NCBI GenBank assembly: GCA_013407085.1
Contig: JACCGJ010018177.1
Location: 1-64,000 of the forward strand
Length of the DNA stretch: 64,000 nt
From: Atriophallophorus winterbourni
Lineage: Eukaryota; Platyhelminthes; Trematoda; Plagiorchiida; Microphallidae
Direction: 5' to 3'
Shown here in pieces: positions 10,545 through 23,900 of the stretch. Within the stretch, counting starts at the first letter, position 1. Every line of letters starts with the position of its first letter. The notes beneath the pieces are model-generated. The model worked only from the letters and a program-made list of their open reading frames with translations, did no database searches and had not been told where the DNA came from. A program made the translations under genes and the position numbers.

Positions 10545-12960
10545 AGCCACTTCTTTTCAGTCTGTACAAGATGACGCATGAAGCGTTTTGCGTGGTAACC
10601 GTTGGTGTTTCATGCGCAGAACGTGCCCCATCCAGCGGACACGACGTCGGTTAACGGCTGTCTGAAGGCTAGTGCAGTTGTTTCCTAAGACGCAGTTCCT
10701 GAACTCAGAGTTGCAAACGTGGTGTTGCTTGTGAACGTTGAGTAATCCTTCGAAAACAACGTTGGTCAAAGACCTACAGAATCCTAACCTCTGCGCGAAC
10801 TGTACAACTTTCACTCCCGTCCTTACCGAGGTGAAATATATTCTTCCTTTTAGAACCAAGCTCAAATTACGTCTCTTACAGAAGCACCTAAGTTTGATGA
10901 ATGCCAATCTTACCTTAGCAATTCTGGATGTGATTTAATTATCTATTCCACCCCCAGCAACCACCAGACTTTCTAGTCAAACTGCTCAACAAGATAGGGA
11001 ATCAGATTATTTAAAGCTAAATTTGACAGTTTATCTTACCAGTCGTGAGGGAGCACTTTACCCTGGCTTCGCCAAACGAATAGCCCATACTTAGATGCCT
11101 CCAATGCCCTCATATGCAACGCTTGTTGGATAAATTTTGTGTCTTCGCCCAGTAAGAAAATATCATCAGCATAATCCAGCACGCTCACCTGTTAGTAGCG
11201 TGTAGAAACTACTAATAGCACTCACGAGGACATCCCGATGGAAAATGTAAACAAGAATGGGAGATTGGACAGCATTGTGTTACACCTGTAGTAGTGTTGA
11301 ATGGCATATAAAGGCTATCGTACGCCCATACCCTCCCTATGGAGTCAGCGTATACGTCCTTAAGGGTAGTGTCGTACTTAGATGGCATTGGATTGCGAAG
11401 TAAGCAGTTCCATAGGCCGGATCATTCAACCGATGCGGAGGCGGTTCCAATATCCAGAAACACCACAATGGCAAGTCGCTGATGCAGGTGACGATGTTCT
11501 AGCAACTGTCGCAGAACGAAGATCCGGTCTACACATCCGCGCTCTGGTCAAAAAGCCAGCTCGCTCTTACGAGAAGTGACCTCTCGAATTGTTGTTAGTT
11601 TGTGAAGGAGGATTGCGACAATTATCTTAGCTACCACCGAAATAAGCCGAATTTCGCGACAGTAGCAACATTCATTCCTTACTCCTTTTTACGGACTTGT
11701 ATTATCAGCGAATTACCCAAGTAGGCAGGTAAACTCCCAAACCCGAACCTTTGAGACAGCTCGCGCAGTTCTGCTACGACTGCCTTGCCTTCTTCCTCAA
11801 ACAAACCTGGGTGGAGCTCGTCGGGGCCCGGCGACTTGTGTCACTTTTGTAATTAGATATCTCTTCATATTTATTAGACAGGGTCCACTGCAAAGTGTAT
11901 GGAGGGATGTCGGCTGTATGAAGGACGGTGCTGATTAAACTGCTGAGTAAAATATTCTCTTTATCTTTCTAGACGTCTATGAAGGCTCGTTGTCCGTAGG
12001 ACATTTACCTTAAGGATGGCTTCACTCAGGCCTTGGGGATTAGGGCCACATTCACGAATCAATTGGTAAAGTCTTTGCATGTAGCTAGATGGTGCTTGTA
12101 ATGTTGAAAATTTGTGGATACGATGAAGAGTCGGTGGTCGTCACGAAGGGACAGCAATCTCTCTCAATTTCCTGTTCGGTTGTCTGACATTTATACTTCC
12201 CTCCAAGGAAGTGCACACCTTGCACTATACAAGAAACTCGGCATTATAATCGCTAGCAAGCATCACTATGTTGCCTCCGCGTGCTTTCATTAAGAGAGAA
12301 CGAAGTTCGAAGTTCGTTATTCAGCTCATAGGCATACAGTTCGTAATTGCGTGAGCTGAGACCACGTCTATCGTCACTGTGCTCGTTCACTCTACTGTAA
12401 CCCCGAAATCTAACTATGCACAATCGGCTATTATCTGGTATCCAATCTAGAAGGGGGTTTACACTTTCTGACTAACCAGCTAGGCCCACAGAGGAAGCAA
12501 CGGAATCACTGGGCACACTCAAGTAGAACCTACTCCCGAAAGGCGTAGGGAAACTCAGTTGGATTAGAGAATCAATGTCACGAATACGTGATTCCGATAG
12601 GCAACATATGTCATTACTTAGTGTAACTAGATATCAGGCTAGTCCAAACTGTTGTTCTGGTTGTTGCATGGTAGGGAGATTTAACGATGGAAGTGTGATT
12701 AAGCGACGCAGTAGGAGGAGAGCGTCGGAAATTGACACCTTTGAACAGTTGACTGCAAAAGTATGCATCCAGAAATGATGGTCAAAAGCGCATCAGAGAG
12801 AGATGCTGAGGGGATGACGTGTGCTTGCAAAGTCAATTCTGAAGAGTTGCTTTCAAATATAGTGTTCGTAGTAAGAGTAAGCGACATTGTTATCGTCATC
12901 ATCGTTGAACGTTGGCGTGATACTACCCAAATTCTGAAACAAAGTACGGGTGGCTTCGTT
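10545..12960 (-). mobile_element. Second RTE-like LINE, long but degenerate
   Basis: Minus-strand reading gives an endonuclease at about 12,700-12,330 with DICCLSESRIRDID and LLDWIPDNSRLCIVRF. The RT start SPGPDELHPGLFEEE-like is at about 11,850-11,790, the catalytic box LDYADDIFLLGED is at about 11,190-11,150, and the C-terminus has NRRRVRWMGHVLRM at about 10,640-10,600. The order and motifs match the LINE at 4,480-7,440, but the sequence differs enough to be another subfamily. Stops and frame changes are frequent, so it is dead. The RT C-terminal part stays open for 116 codons (10,907-10,557). Confidence 0.85.
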
Positions 12961-13439
12961 TAGTGCGTCACACCCCTAACATTTAGAGCGTTGGCTTTAC
13001 CCACAATTTAGTAGAAAAACAGAGGTTCGCACTTATAGCTGTCCGGTGACCAGCAAAGATGGTCATTTCCGGGAAATTTCTAGTTTGGAGCCTGATACTC
13101 CCGTTGATTGTTTGGTGACAGCAGTTTTCGCTTTTGCACCATACAATGTCGTTAGATAGGAAAAGGGCAGCGATGTTTCATGTGGCGAGTCACATCCGCC
13201 GCGTCACGATGTCAACGTTGTATTTCTGTGGCATTTTGAAGGGAGAATGCTTGCCAGGCTAAAACCCACTACACCATCAGACACCAACGCCCATACTTTC
13301 GCTCATTTCGGAGAACTAACTCCAATCAGCTGGAACTAACGTGTAGTAAATTCGACAAGTCAGCCAATCAAATATCATCACATAATGGTCAGTCAATCTA
13401 TAAGGATCTTTAAAAGAAACAGATTTCAACACGCGGGTC

Positions 13440-13850
13440 CAGATCGTACTATCCTTACTTGATGAGTGCAAAATTGCACGACACCGTGTTTTGGATGTGT
13501 GATAGAAATACAACAAAGGCGGATCTATTATGTCAGTTTTTGTTTAAATAACATTGTCACATTTTATATTATCTTATTTTAGAAATCAAACCAATACGCC
13601 ATGGTGAGATGCATTCTTTATTAAGATAAAGCATTTTCTTAGTTTCAAATTTCCCATCTGGAACTTATTTCTGGTGTAAACGATGTGTGCTGTTGATATC
13701 CAAAATAGTCTGCTAAACTGTATGCAGATTCCCAGAGTTATCTTTTGTTAAATTGCGGAATAAAAACATATAATTAATATTTTCGTTATTGCTAATAACT
13801 CATTCATTCCTCCAAGGTTGTTTGTCGTCATCATGTGGCAAAGATAAGTT
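13440..13850. repeat. Composite dispersed repeat, copy 7
   Basis: It starts with core relative TACTTGATGAGTGCAAAATT, followed by GTGTGATAGAAATACAAC, TTATTTTAGAAATCAAACC, GAGATGCATTCTTTATTAAG and GTAAACGATGTGTGCTGTTG. The usual CAGGTATC is mutated to TAGAAATC. No RT scrap is visible after it. Confidence 0.65.
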
Positions 13851-13889
13851 GGATGATGTACTGTCTGAACACCTTGACCTCGATTAGTA

Positions 13890-14915
13890 CGACCTGGAAA
13901 TCACGTGATTTATTGATTTTACCGCGCATTTATAGACTACCAATCTTGCCCTCAATGCTTACTTCCAAGAACACCTCCAGTCGCTGATGGACTGTTTTCC
14001 GTCAGCATGCAAATACTTTGGGCTAAGAATCAGCATGAGCGAGACCAAACTCCTTGGTCAACGGAGTGTATCGCATCCAATCGTCACTGTTGGAAACTGT
14101 CAGCTTGAACCATTTCATTATTTCACATATCTTTTTTCAACCACTGAGAATAACCTCTCGTTTGACACGGAGATTGATAAGCGGATTTTCAGAGCAGCTG
14201 TCTTTTCTCCTGATTGAACTCTCGTGTTTGGGGTAACAGTTAATTGACTGTAAAGACAAAGATGATGGTATTCAGCGTGTGTGTACCAAATGCCTCGCAG
14301 TAAGACAGTGAAACCTGGACCACCCACGCAAGACACGAACGGAAGCTGAATGCTTTCAATCTATGAAGCATAGTCTTATCTCCAACATATCGTGGATGGA
14401 CAGAGTGACTAACGCTGAAGTGCTTTCCAAAGCTGGTCTACAGAGCATGTTTACCCTATTACGTCAGCGCCGCCTGCGGTGGCTTGGTCATGTCCATAGA
14501 ATGGAAAATGGTCGTATTCCGAAAGATCTACTCTACGGTGAGTTGCAATTAGGAAGTCGACCATTGGGCAGACCGCACTTGCGGTACAAAGATGTTTGCA
14601 AAAGAGATATGAAAGCTCTTGACATTGACCCCGCAAGCTGGGAAGAACTTGCTCTTGACCGCTCACTTTGGAGGCATTGTGTAAAGCGTCGACTGCAAGC
14701 CGGGGAGGAGCAAATACAGCTCCTGGCTGCTGAACGCAGATCACGCCGCCGGCGTGCAACTGATGCAATACAACAGAGTTCTGACTATCGTTGCAAGCGC
14801 TGCGGGAGAGATTGTTCCTCCCGAATCGGACTGTTTAGTCATTCAAAAAGTTGCAAAACATGAAATTCATGCGAGTGATGTACATCCATGGTCGACATCG
14901 AACGAAGGAGGCCAA
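13890..14915 (+). mobile_element. LINE 3' fragment with C-terminal zinc finger
   Basis: The plus strand encodes the thumb and C-terminus of a non-LTR retrotransposon protein. MDCFPSACKYFGLRISMSET and LSFDTEIDKRIF occur at 13,987-14,200. A 166-codon open frame (14,363-14,863) follows, with RQRRLRWLGHVHRMENGRIP and WRHCVKRRLQAGEE, ending in a C2HC-type finger CKRCGRD...HSKSC. A stop-bearing stretch at 14,210-14,350 separates the two parts. The same family is found at 51,648-51,910 and 52,727-54,795 (minus). It lies just 3' of the giant exon, in opposite orientation. No upstream RT catalytic box is present, so it is a truncated copy. Confidence 0.85.
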
Positions 14916-14974
14916 CAACAACTGCAGATACATCAGGTTATCAATGTGATTACAATGCGAAAGTTGTTACTTAC

Positions 14975-17900
14975 CCCAAATCGCGTTTAATCCTGGGAAT
15001 CCGTTGGAGCATCGGTGAATAAGCGCCGTTCCAAAGAATTCAGTCGACGTTCCAGTGCATCCAGCAAATATTTGCTCTGATTTTGCTCGTGTTGCGCTCT
15101 CTCAAGCAACTGTTTAGTGTATAAGTTTTGGCGTTCCATTAGGTCGCGAAGAAATTTAGTGTCACCGGGTTCAGATTTGGAGGTTAATTTATCCCCACTT
15201 ACTCCATGCAAATTGTTGCGTCTAGCCGATCTCATAGGCAGACTTGAATACATTCCCAAGCGACATAACTCGTGTCGCGATCCGGAGACAACAGCTCGAC
15301 GAATTTCGATCAATTCGTGTAATCGATCCAAGGATGACATCCTACGAGGAGATGGAGGATAAAGTTGCGAGTAGCTCAAGGTTTGTGAGTCAAATATTTG
15401 AGCAGCACTTGCATCCTTTGCAATCGGCGCAAAAAGCTCACCGATACAATCGGAACTTCTGTAAAGACGGCTGACCTTTTCCGCTGCTGATGTCTGATAT
15501 TCGAAAATGCGTCTCCTTGCATCGGTGACATTCCCACGATTAGTGAACCCAGGCGACAATTTAATTTCTGAGCTTGTCGGTTTACTGTAGAGCGTCGAAA
15601 GCTGGTTATTTGCTAACCCTTGCATTATGCGATTTAACTGTTCCTTGAGGTGAGCTATTTCGTCGCTTAATTTACTGAATTCTCTTCTTTTTTTCTTCCA
15701 ATCTTCAAGATCATCCTCACCCAAATCCGATGGTGATTTTCGAAATTGCAGCTGAAGTTCTTCAACTCTATCACAAGCAGCACGAAGACGATTCTCGACC
15801 AATGATTTCCAGTCAATCAGGTGTTTATTTTCTTCCATCACTTTGTAGAACAATTTTGAATTACTTGCATTTTGTGTCGAAGTAAGAAAATTATCATTTT
15901 TATCATTTTTCCGTTCAGTAAACGAGGAGCAATGTACAACCGCTGTTGATCGATCAACAATTTCAGAATGCATATCAAGTGATTGTGACTGTCTATACGT
16001 TTCACCAGATGTCAGTCGTTTGACATCATCGTGTTTTGCAGACCATTCCGAAATAGGAGATAGGAGAGTGCTCAATGTGGAACATCTTGAATTCATTATT
16101 TCACAGCTGCGCTGTGCTTCTTCCAATATCTCTGTCACACATGGTCCGATGCTATAAGGACCGGTGATTTCCATACCCAGCCCAGAATCGATGGTCGACG
16201 CACATTGATCAATAACGGTTTCTAAAACGGTGGCCAATTCATCGTTCTCCATGGTGTTCCGTGCAATACATAAAGCTGCATAAAGTTCCTGCGTTTCCAC
16301 CTCATCAAACGTGAAGCTGCCTTGGGATGAAGCTCTCAACCAGAGATCTAAACCACGTCGCAGTGTTTCGCGATCATTGTGTATCACCGAATTGATTGTC
16401 CGTTGCCCGAACGCATGAAGCACTTCTATACTTTGATTGTCCAGAGAAACACCAGTTTTCATCACTCGGGCTGAATACTTGAGGTTATCGATTAGTTCCG
16501 ATTCCGCTTCCGTTAGAGTTTTATTCACACTGTCAGAAAGTTTTTCTACAATTTCGCAAAGCTCAATTGCTTCTGGACTACTTAACACTCTCAGATTACA
16601 TAATTCCCTCAGGCGTTTCCCATGATTGTAAAATGTGCTGGTAGGCGCTTCTTTTAATTTCGTTTGACTTGCAATACGGGAGAGTTTATTTGATGAACCA
16701 AGAATTTGCTTGATCTCGTCGATTATTTTTCGTTTAACATTACGAAAATCTTCATCAGTTTTATGCTCAGTGATTTTGGAAACTCTTTCAATCAAATCAG
16801 TCACAACAACACTATTTATTTCATTTACATCTGAAAATGTTGAAGTCAAATTTTTTAGAGCTCGGAGAACTTGATCTGGATATTGAGCTATTTCCACCTC
16901 CTCAATCACATTCTCCAAATCCCCTAAAATCCCAATATTTACATTAGATTGAATTGATACCGAATCTTCTTTGACCACAGTCGCTTCATCGATCTCTGCT
17001 TCTCGTCTCAGACATCTCGAACTGGAGGGTATATATGCTGACAAGCGATTGAGCGCAGAAATGCATGTTGCTCTATTGCAGCGCTCATTGACTACATCAT
17101 CAATAAAATGATCCAGACGACTCGCGATGTATTTAATCGTGTCTTCTGGTAATCGAGAGTCCGGTAAGAGACAAGCGCATAGGTTTTCTTTGATATCATC
17201 GAGAAACCTTTTCTTGGCTTCTTTGGGCAACAATTTCCAGGCTGACCATTCTTGACCTTCAATCATTGATGCCATCAAGCTGGCCTGGATAATTGCTGAT
17301 TCCACAGTACATCGACCGCAAACTGTAGATAAATACTTCAGAAAGCATAATAAAAGCAGTTTTGCACTAGAACTCAAAGCCTGTATGTCAGGAGAAAGTT
17401 CGCGGCTGAGTAATTCTTTATACGTCAATAATATGTTCACGTCAGGTTTCATTGATTGCTGTGATATTTCTTTTTCTGCCAAGCATTTGAGAAACGTTTG
17501 GTTATTTTGAAGATTATTATCCCACGCTCTCAATGTGATCATTTCGAATCTCGATTTCAAAAGCTCTAAATCGGAATTAGCTTCTAAAATAAATTTCAAA
17601 TTCAAACAAGAGTTGAATTCCTCAAAGCGATTCGGTGATATATTCGCCACATAGTATGAATATAATTTCTCGTTAAGCGAGTGAATAATTGCAGCATGAA
17701 CGTGATATTTCATAACACGTAAGTCGTTTAATTCTCGAGAACTATGTCTGTAATTTTCTAGTCTGGAAATAGAGCAAAACAATCGCTTTTGAAGGTCACG
17801 CAATCTGCAATGAGTTTCTTCGTCTAGGGAATCCAGAAAAGAAGACAATGCCTGTATACATGCCGCTAATGGTGCAGATTCAGTCGGACTAGTTTGGAAA

Positions 17901-20900
17901 TCAGTCCCATTTGTAATTCCAAGTTCGCAGTCAAGATATATCAACGCAGACAGAATTGCGTTATCTTGGTACCAAGGGGCATCATGCGTTCGCATTGGAC
18001 ATAACACGGAACGTAAAATTTCTCTTTCGCTCTCGGTCAAATTATGTGGCTCTTGCTGAGAATTGTTCGACAATCGTTCTAGCATGTTTGCGCACCACCA
18101 AGCATCCAGAGGTTGTACTATCTGCTCAGTAAGTAAGCCCAAACGAATTGCCTGCATCAATTCGTCATTATTCAGTTCCCCAGAGAGATCACATTCTTTA
18201 CTAGCCGACAATTTCCGAATAATCACGGCTTTCTTTCGTTGTGCATCGAGTAAAAGCGTTGAGTTCCAAAATTCCTTGAGTTCATCAAAATGGCGTTTTA
18301 CCTCACTGTTTAATATTGCCAGGGATTTCGGACAACTCCTCTCAGGGGCGACAGATAATAATCCAAGGTTAAGTTGCGTTAAACCGAGAATTGAATTACA
18401 TTCAGACGAGATTTTCGGATGATCATCCAGGTCCCATGATTGAGTATGCGACTGTTGTAGATTGCTATCCAACAAAACCTCACAAGCGGCATGCATAGAG
18501 GCTGCTGCTGGTCGCTCATACATTGATTCACATCCTTCCTTCAGCTCAATGGCATGCATGTTGACTAACAGATCCGGTAAATCGAGTATTCTATCAGTCA
18601 AGGAACCTTGACTTGTCTGGAGAATTAATTGGAGCAGTTCCATTAGGAAAGTGGCATCGGTTTGTGAGTATTCAACTCTATCAGAATACATGGAAATCGA
18701 TTGCCTTAATTGCGCAACGAACCGTGATTTAATTGGAGATAAACCAAATTCTTTGGGATTGGTCAACAAAATATCAAGTAACTCCATGACAGTGATATTA
18801 TCCTCCACGGCGAATCCCGTAGTGAGATTCGGCAAAATCTGAGCAGCGTTTGTAGCTGCAATTCTCAACAAATTGCATCGGTAATGTTTTCCTGCAATTG
18901 TAATCAAAGCTCTACTCCTAACATCCAACTTTACAGACCTTTCTTGAACCAGAGATGCCATTATTCGCCAAACAAGTCGATTTAAATGTGCTCGCCATTT
19001 GGAAGCCAGTTGTTCAAATTCTGGTTGAACTTGGGTCACCCCCAGGAGATGCAGCGCAGAGAAAAGGAAAACCGAACTTGGCAGGCTTAACGAATCGTCC
19101 CGGTCGGTAACCTTCAATATTGCTTCTAATATATTGGGCAAAGAAGCGATCATCAAACGTGGTTTTCTAACAGACAGCTGGCTTGTGATGCTAGTGCTCA
19201 TTCTACTTGTCTGAGTTTCATACAAAGCAAATAAATTTTCTTGGTCGATCGATTCTCTGATAAAAGCCAAAACATCTCCATCAGCTGTGTTTTCCACCAA
19301 GTTTATCAGAAGACGGTTGGAAACAATTAGTTCAGATATAGTAGGATTTTCTGAACGAGAAAGGTACAACAGTAATAACCGCATCAATTCGAGCAATCGC
19401 GGTTTGTTTTGCTGTAACTCCTCAGCGTCCTCGGATAATAACCCTTGGACAAATGTGCGTACTTTTCTTGTTACAGAAATTTCGCACAATCTGTGCAGGG
19501 TTTTCAAATTTCTCACGTCATTTTCGTCTGTTTCCAGACCGACGCCTTCGTAAACTTGTTCTTCCGAGTCGGTCACAAACGCGTGCCGAACTAGACGATT
19601 TTTCATATTATTAAGTTCCGCTAGCAATTGTTTTCTCGCTGTATCGTTAGCTTCAGCAAGTGTTTCCAAGCTCGATAAGACTAAAGTGGATTCGCAAGGC
19701 CAAAGCGGCTCCCCATCCATTATGCTATGGATGCAGAGAAGAGCTGCAGCTTGCTCACTTAGTTGCGGGATGTTCGTTTGCGAACATCCGAGCCATTCGA
19801 TGATTACCCGTAAATCTTGCGCTGAAACTTCCATCGGAACAAAAGCTTCGCATTCAGACGTAACATCTCTGCATGCTTCTAACTCCGCCAAAACTGAACT
19901 GATTGGTAACATTACGCCGAGTGTTGGAACTTTATTTTGCAACTCAGATAGCAAAATGTTATGAAGCATCTCAGTCGTATGAGGATCGATCGTCACATAT
20001 GCTCGTTTTCGAGATGATAGTTGGGTAAGCATGGACTCTGGCATGTTAAGCTCATCGTCTGATAGGCTGGATTGAAAATACTGTAGTCTCTCCAGCAGAT
20101 GCTCTTTAATGATAGGATCCTGTGCATCATTAAACTTCGATGATAATATTCCGCTTGTATCACTCGTGATTGTGGCATCATCAGTCAACGACGATTCATC
20201 TCGCAGAATTCTTATCAATTCACGATTCTGCATTGATTTATCGTTTAAATCGTTTTTCGGAGGAGGTTTGTCCTCATATTTATTTTCAGGTTGCATCAAC
20301 CGATTAATGGAACGTTGGAACGCATGTCGTACGTTTTCAAGTTTTTCTTTGGTCAGAGTGTGTAATGCATCAGGTTTATTGAATAGCTTGAGCAGTTGAA
20401 GATTTTCGTGATATTCCGTATGTTCAGTTTCGTACGAAACGATTAAACATGTTCGCAAAGCCTCCACCAATGTTTGAAGATTTATTGAAGCCCCTACTTC
20501 TGAGAGGATTTCACCGCTTGGTTTGCAAATACGGTCTGGAGAGGGTAATGTGGAAAGACCTTCATTAAGTTGTGACAGCATTGATGTCTTTAATTCACTT
20601 CCCGTGGATTGAATCAAAAATTTGAGTTGATTGAAGCAATACATGTTCTCTTCTGTAACCGATAACAAGCATTGTGCGGTCTGATCGATGGCTTCAGACC
20701 AGGCTTGAGCATTTTCAATTTTTAATTCAGTACACAAATCTTTTATGTGACTCATCGTGTAGAGTTCTTTTGGTGTGAAGCAAGATTGATTGGAGCTTAA
20801 CATGGCTTCAAACACTTTGAGTTCACCACTCAGTTCTGCCTGTGTTACAGTTGTTGATTTTATCGCAATATCAGATAGTTTCGATGAAGTTTGTTTTACG

Positions 20901-23900
20901 TATCCTTCCAGTATAGTATCTTTGAAAAGTTGCGAAAATGTGTCCGAATTTGATCGATCTATTGATTTACTGCACAGAAAATAGTATAGCGCAGTTAATA
21001 AACGGTCGTTCTCGCTAAATCTACATTTCTCTGTACCTACTTGAGATGTCCATTCATCGGTAACGGAGAGGAGTTCCGCTACGAGTTTATCACCGAAGAA
21101 CGTTAATTCCTTCTTCAGACAGGAAAGAACTGCTTCATCATGGTGGACAGATTGGGTTAAAGTAAAATATGCCATCAATTTTAATATTGATTTCTTTTGA
21201 GCTGATTCAATTTCAGGTGTTAAATGGTTTGAAATTTGTCCCAGAATCGCTGCGGCGTAGATACAATCACCTCTATTCAATTCATTTGATTCTAACATGC
21301 CAAGAAGTCGACTTATGTGAGGAACTAGAATAAATTTGTTCGTTTCCTCCTCTTTAAGTTTGCAATTTGATTGTGATTTCAGTATCCAGTCAATAATCCA
21401 CTCAGCTTCGATCAATTTGATTTTCGATGATGCGTCCTCATCAAGGGTAACAAAAATCGAGCACAGTTTATACATGTAGCACATATTCTGAGCGTCAAGT
21501 ATGGTGTTGCGCAAAACTGTCGGAACCAACGTTTGACCAATGCCCCATACTAGTTGGCTGATCTCTGCTGCTTCCAAAGCTCGTTGGATGGACCTTTGAA
21601 TCGATGCGTGAATTTGCAACGCGACCGAAGTTGTAGTGTTTGTTATTCGAAGTAAATCTACTCTCTTGTGCTCCAGTAGTGCATCAAGCTCTTTAATCAA
21701 ATTTCGTGTCAAACCCATGGACCCTGAACACGCGGAATTAAAAATTGCGTTACGGATCCAATCGAGAAACTCGATGTCGCTGTTGCTGATTTTCTCACAC
21801 GACTGATCACATAACCTTAAATAGTCATTTAAAAACAAAACGGAATTTAACTGAGTCAATTCAGCGCTGACTTCCGAAATTAAGACGCATTTGTCTTGAG
21901 GCTTTTCTTCCTGAATGTCCACCACGGAATTGCTTATTTTGCTTGACAGTAAAGCGGTTTCAAGCATACACTTGTATACATTGTTCTTATAAATTGTTTC
22001 CCAACGGATAAGGCCGTTGACTGGCAGCTTGCTTAGAATTAATAAGAATCGGGTCACCATATACCTACACAAATTTGGATAAAGATAGTTTTGCTCAAGA
22101 ACCTTCTGGTACTCCTCGACGATATGGGCGCTTTCATCTCCAAGCTTTGTATCCACGTCGCTTGATAGGCGCTTCTGAAGGTTTTGAAGGTCGTTTGAGT
22201 CAACCATGGGATACTGTACAATGAATCGTTTCTCACATTCTGTTAAATGCAATTTTTGCCCTGTAGCCATGAGCTCGGTCAATGTCAAAATCATTTTAAA
22301 TTTTTCTAGATTGGATGGGTCTTTCAGTTGTTGCTGATAATTCAAAACAATTTTCGCACACACCGAGTCAATGAATAGCTCTTTCGATCCATGAAAACTC
22401 AAAATGCTGTTTCGCAAATTTTCTTCCACCTGCAACACATAATTCTTGTATTTTTCAGAAGTTTCGACGTAATCAATTATCTTGTTTAATAGTTGCAATA
22501 TCTCGTCATCCTGTAAATAACCGACTGTTGGATTCCCCTCATCTAATCGATTGAAGTTACGATGTAGGATGTCAAAGCACTGGTTAAGCGCTTCTCTGTC
22601 GAAATTGTTTAACAACCATCCATCATTTATTGCCGAAGTTGAATAAATTTTCAAACACTCTAGAGCGGATAAAACTTCCGAACAACTTGAAATTTCAACA
22701 GTAGATGCTGATGAGAATTTCGGAGGACGGGCATCATGAACTGGAGGTGATGACAACGATGTTACATTAAACCCAGATTCAGTCGCACCCAACGCATCCA
22801 TATGAATATAGTGTGCCCTTGTGGCATCGTCTTCTACGGTACTATTGATTTTCTCTACATTGTCTGTCAAATTGTGCATCGAACAAGGTGAAATGTTATC
22901 GAGCGAGCGCAAAAGAATTCTCGAATATGGGTTGCAATCTTGCGCCAAAATCGATTTGATCGCCACCAATTCAACGTCGTCCAAGATCACATTGCTACCG
23001 TCACTTTTGATACTGACGGCGTCCAAGAGTTTACTGAGCAATGATTTAAGGTCATTCACTGAAGAATAATCCTGGTTGGACATCAATTGTCCAGTGCTTA
23101 AATCAAGTAATTTTGACCGCATATACGTAACGATGGGGCGAATGACCGAAGAATTCACTTTGAATGTTACATCTTTTTTTGCACTGTCCCCCAGCGGGGT
23201 TTGTGCGACTCCTGTGCTGCTCGTGGTTGTAACTAAGTTTTCGGCGGGATCAGGTGAACTTTCGTCAGACGAAGATGAAAGAATTAGTCGCAGGGAATTG
23301 TCGCTGAAAGGCGAATAGCTCCGGTTATTGGAGTCCAGCTGTGGCATTTCGTTATCCAAGATGCTACTATCTGGTGTGCATACTTCAGTAATTGGGCTCA
23401 GAATGTCACATCTCCGCTGGTTGTCTGAAATCGGTTTTATCCGCCTAAAGCAATCCTGATAAAATTTCACATCGGCATCTCTTTCACCTGTATTTCTAAT
23501 GATTCCAACAGATGAAAGCGTTGTGATAAGCACGTGTTGTATCAATAAAATTTCTTTACATTCAAGCGTCACTAAATTAGTAGTTTTTGGGTGAATATCT
23601 TCTTTCGATAATTGCTTTTTTATCCGTGCCATTAACTGTGACGTGGATGACCAGAGATTTACAGCATTTTGCCCTGAATCATCACAGTGCGCAAGCTGAC
23701 AAGAGAGCTCCAAGGCCTTTACTATTATGCGAGTGTCTGATTCATGTAGAGTATGAATATTCGTGTTATTTGAGTGTGAGCATGTATACAGCGTTTCCAA
23801 AGCCTCAATTAGCATCGTTGATATCAATGTTAGCTTAACATTGTGCAAGTCTGATGCAATTGATTTGAATATGTTACATAACTCATTGTTTACAGGCAGG

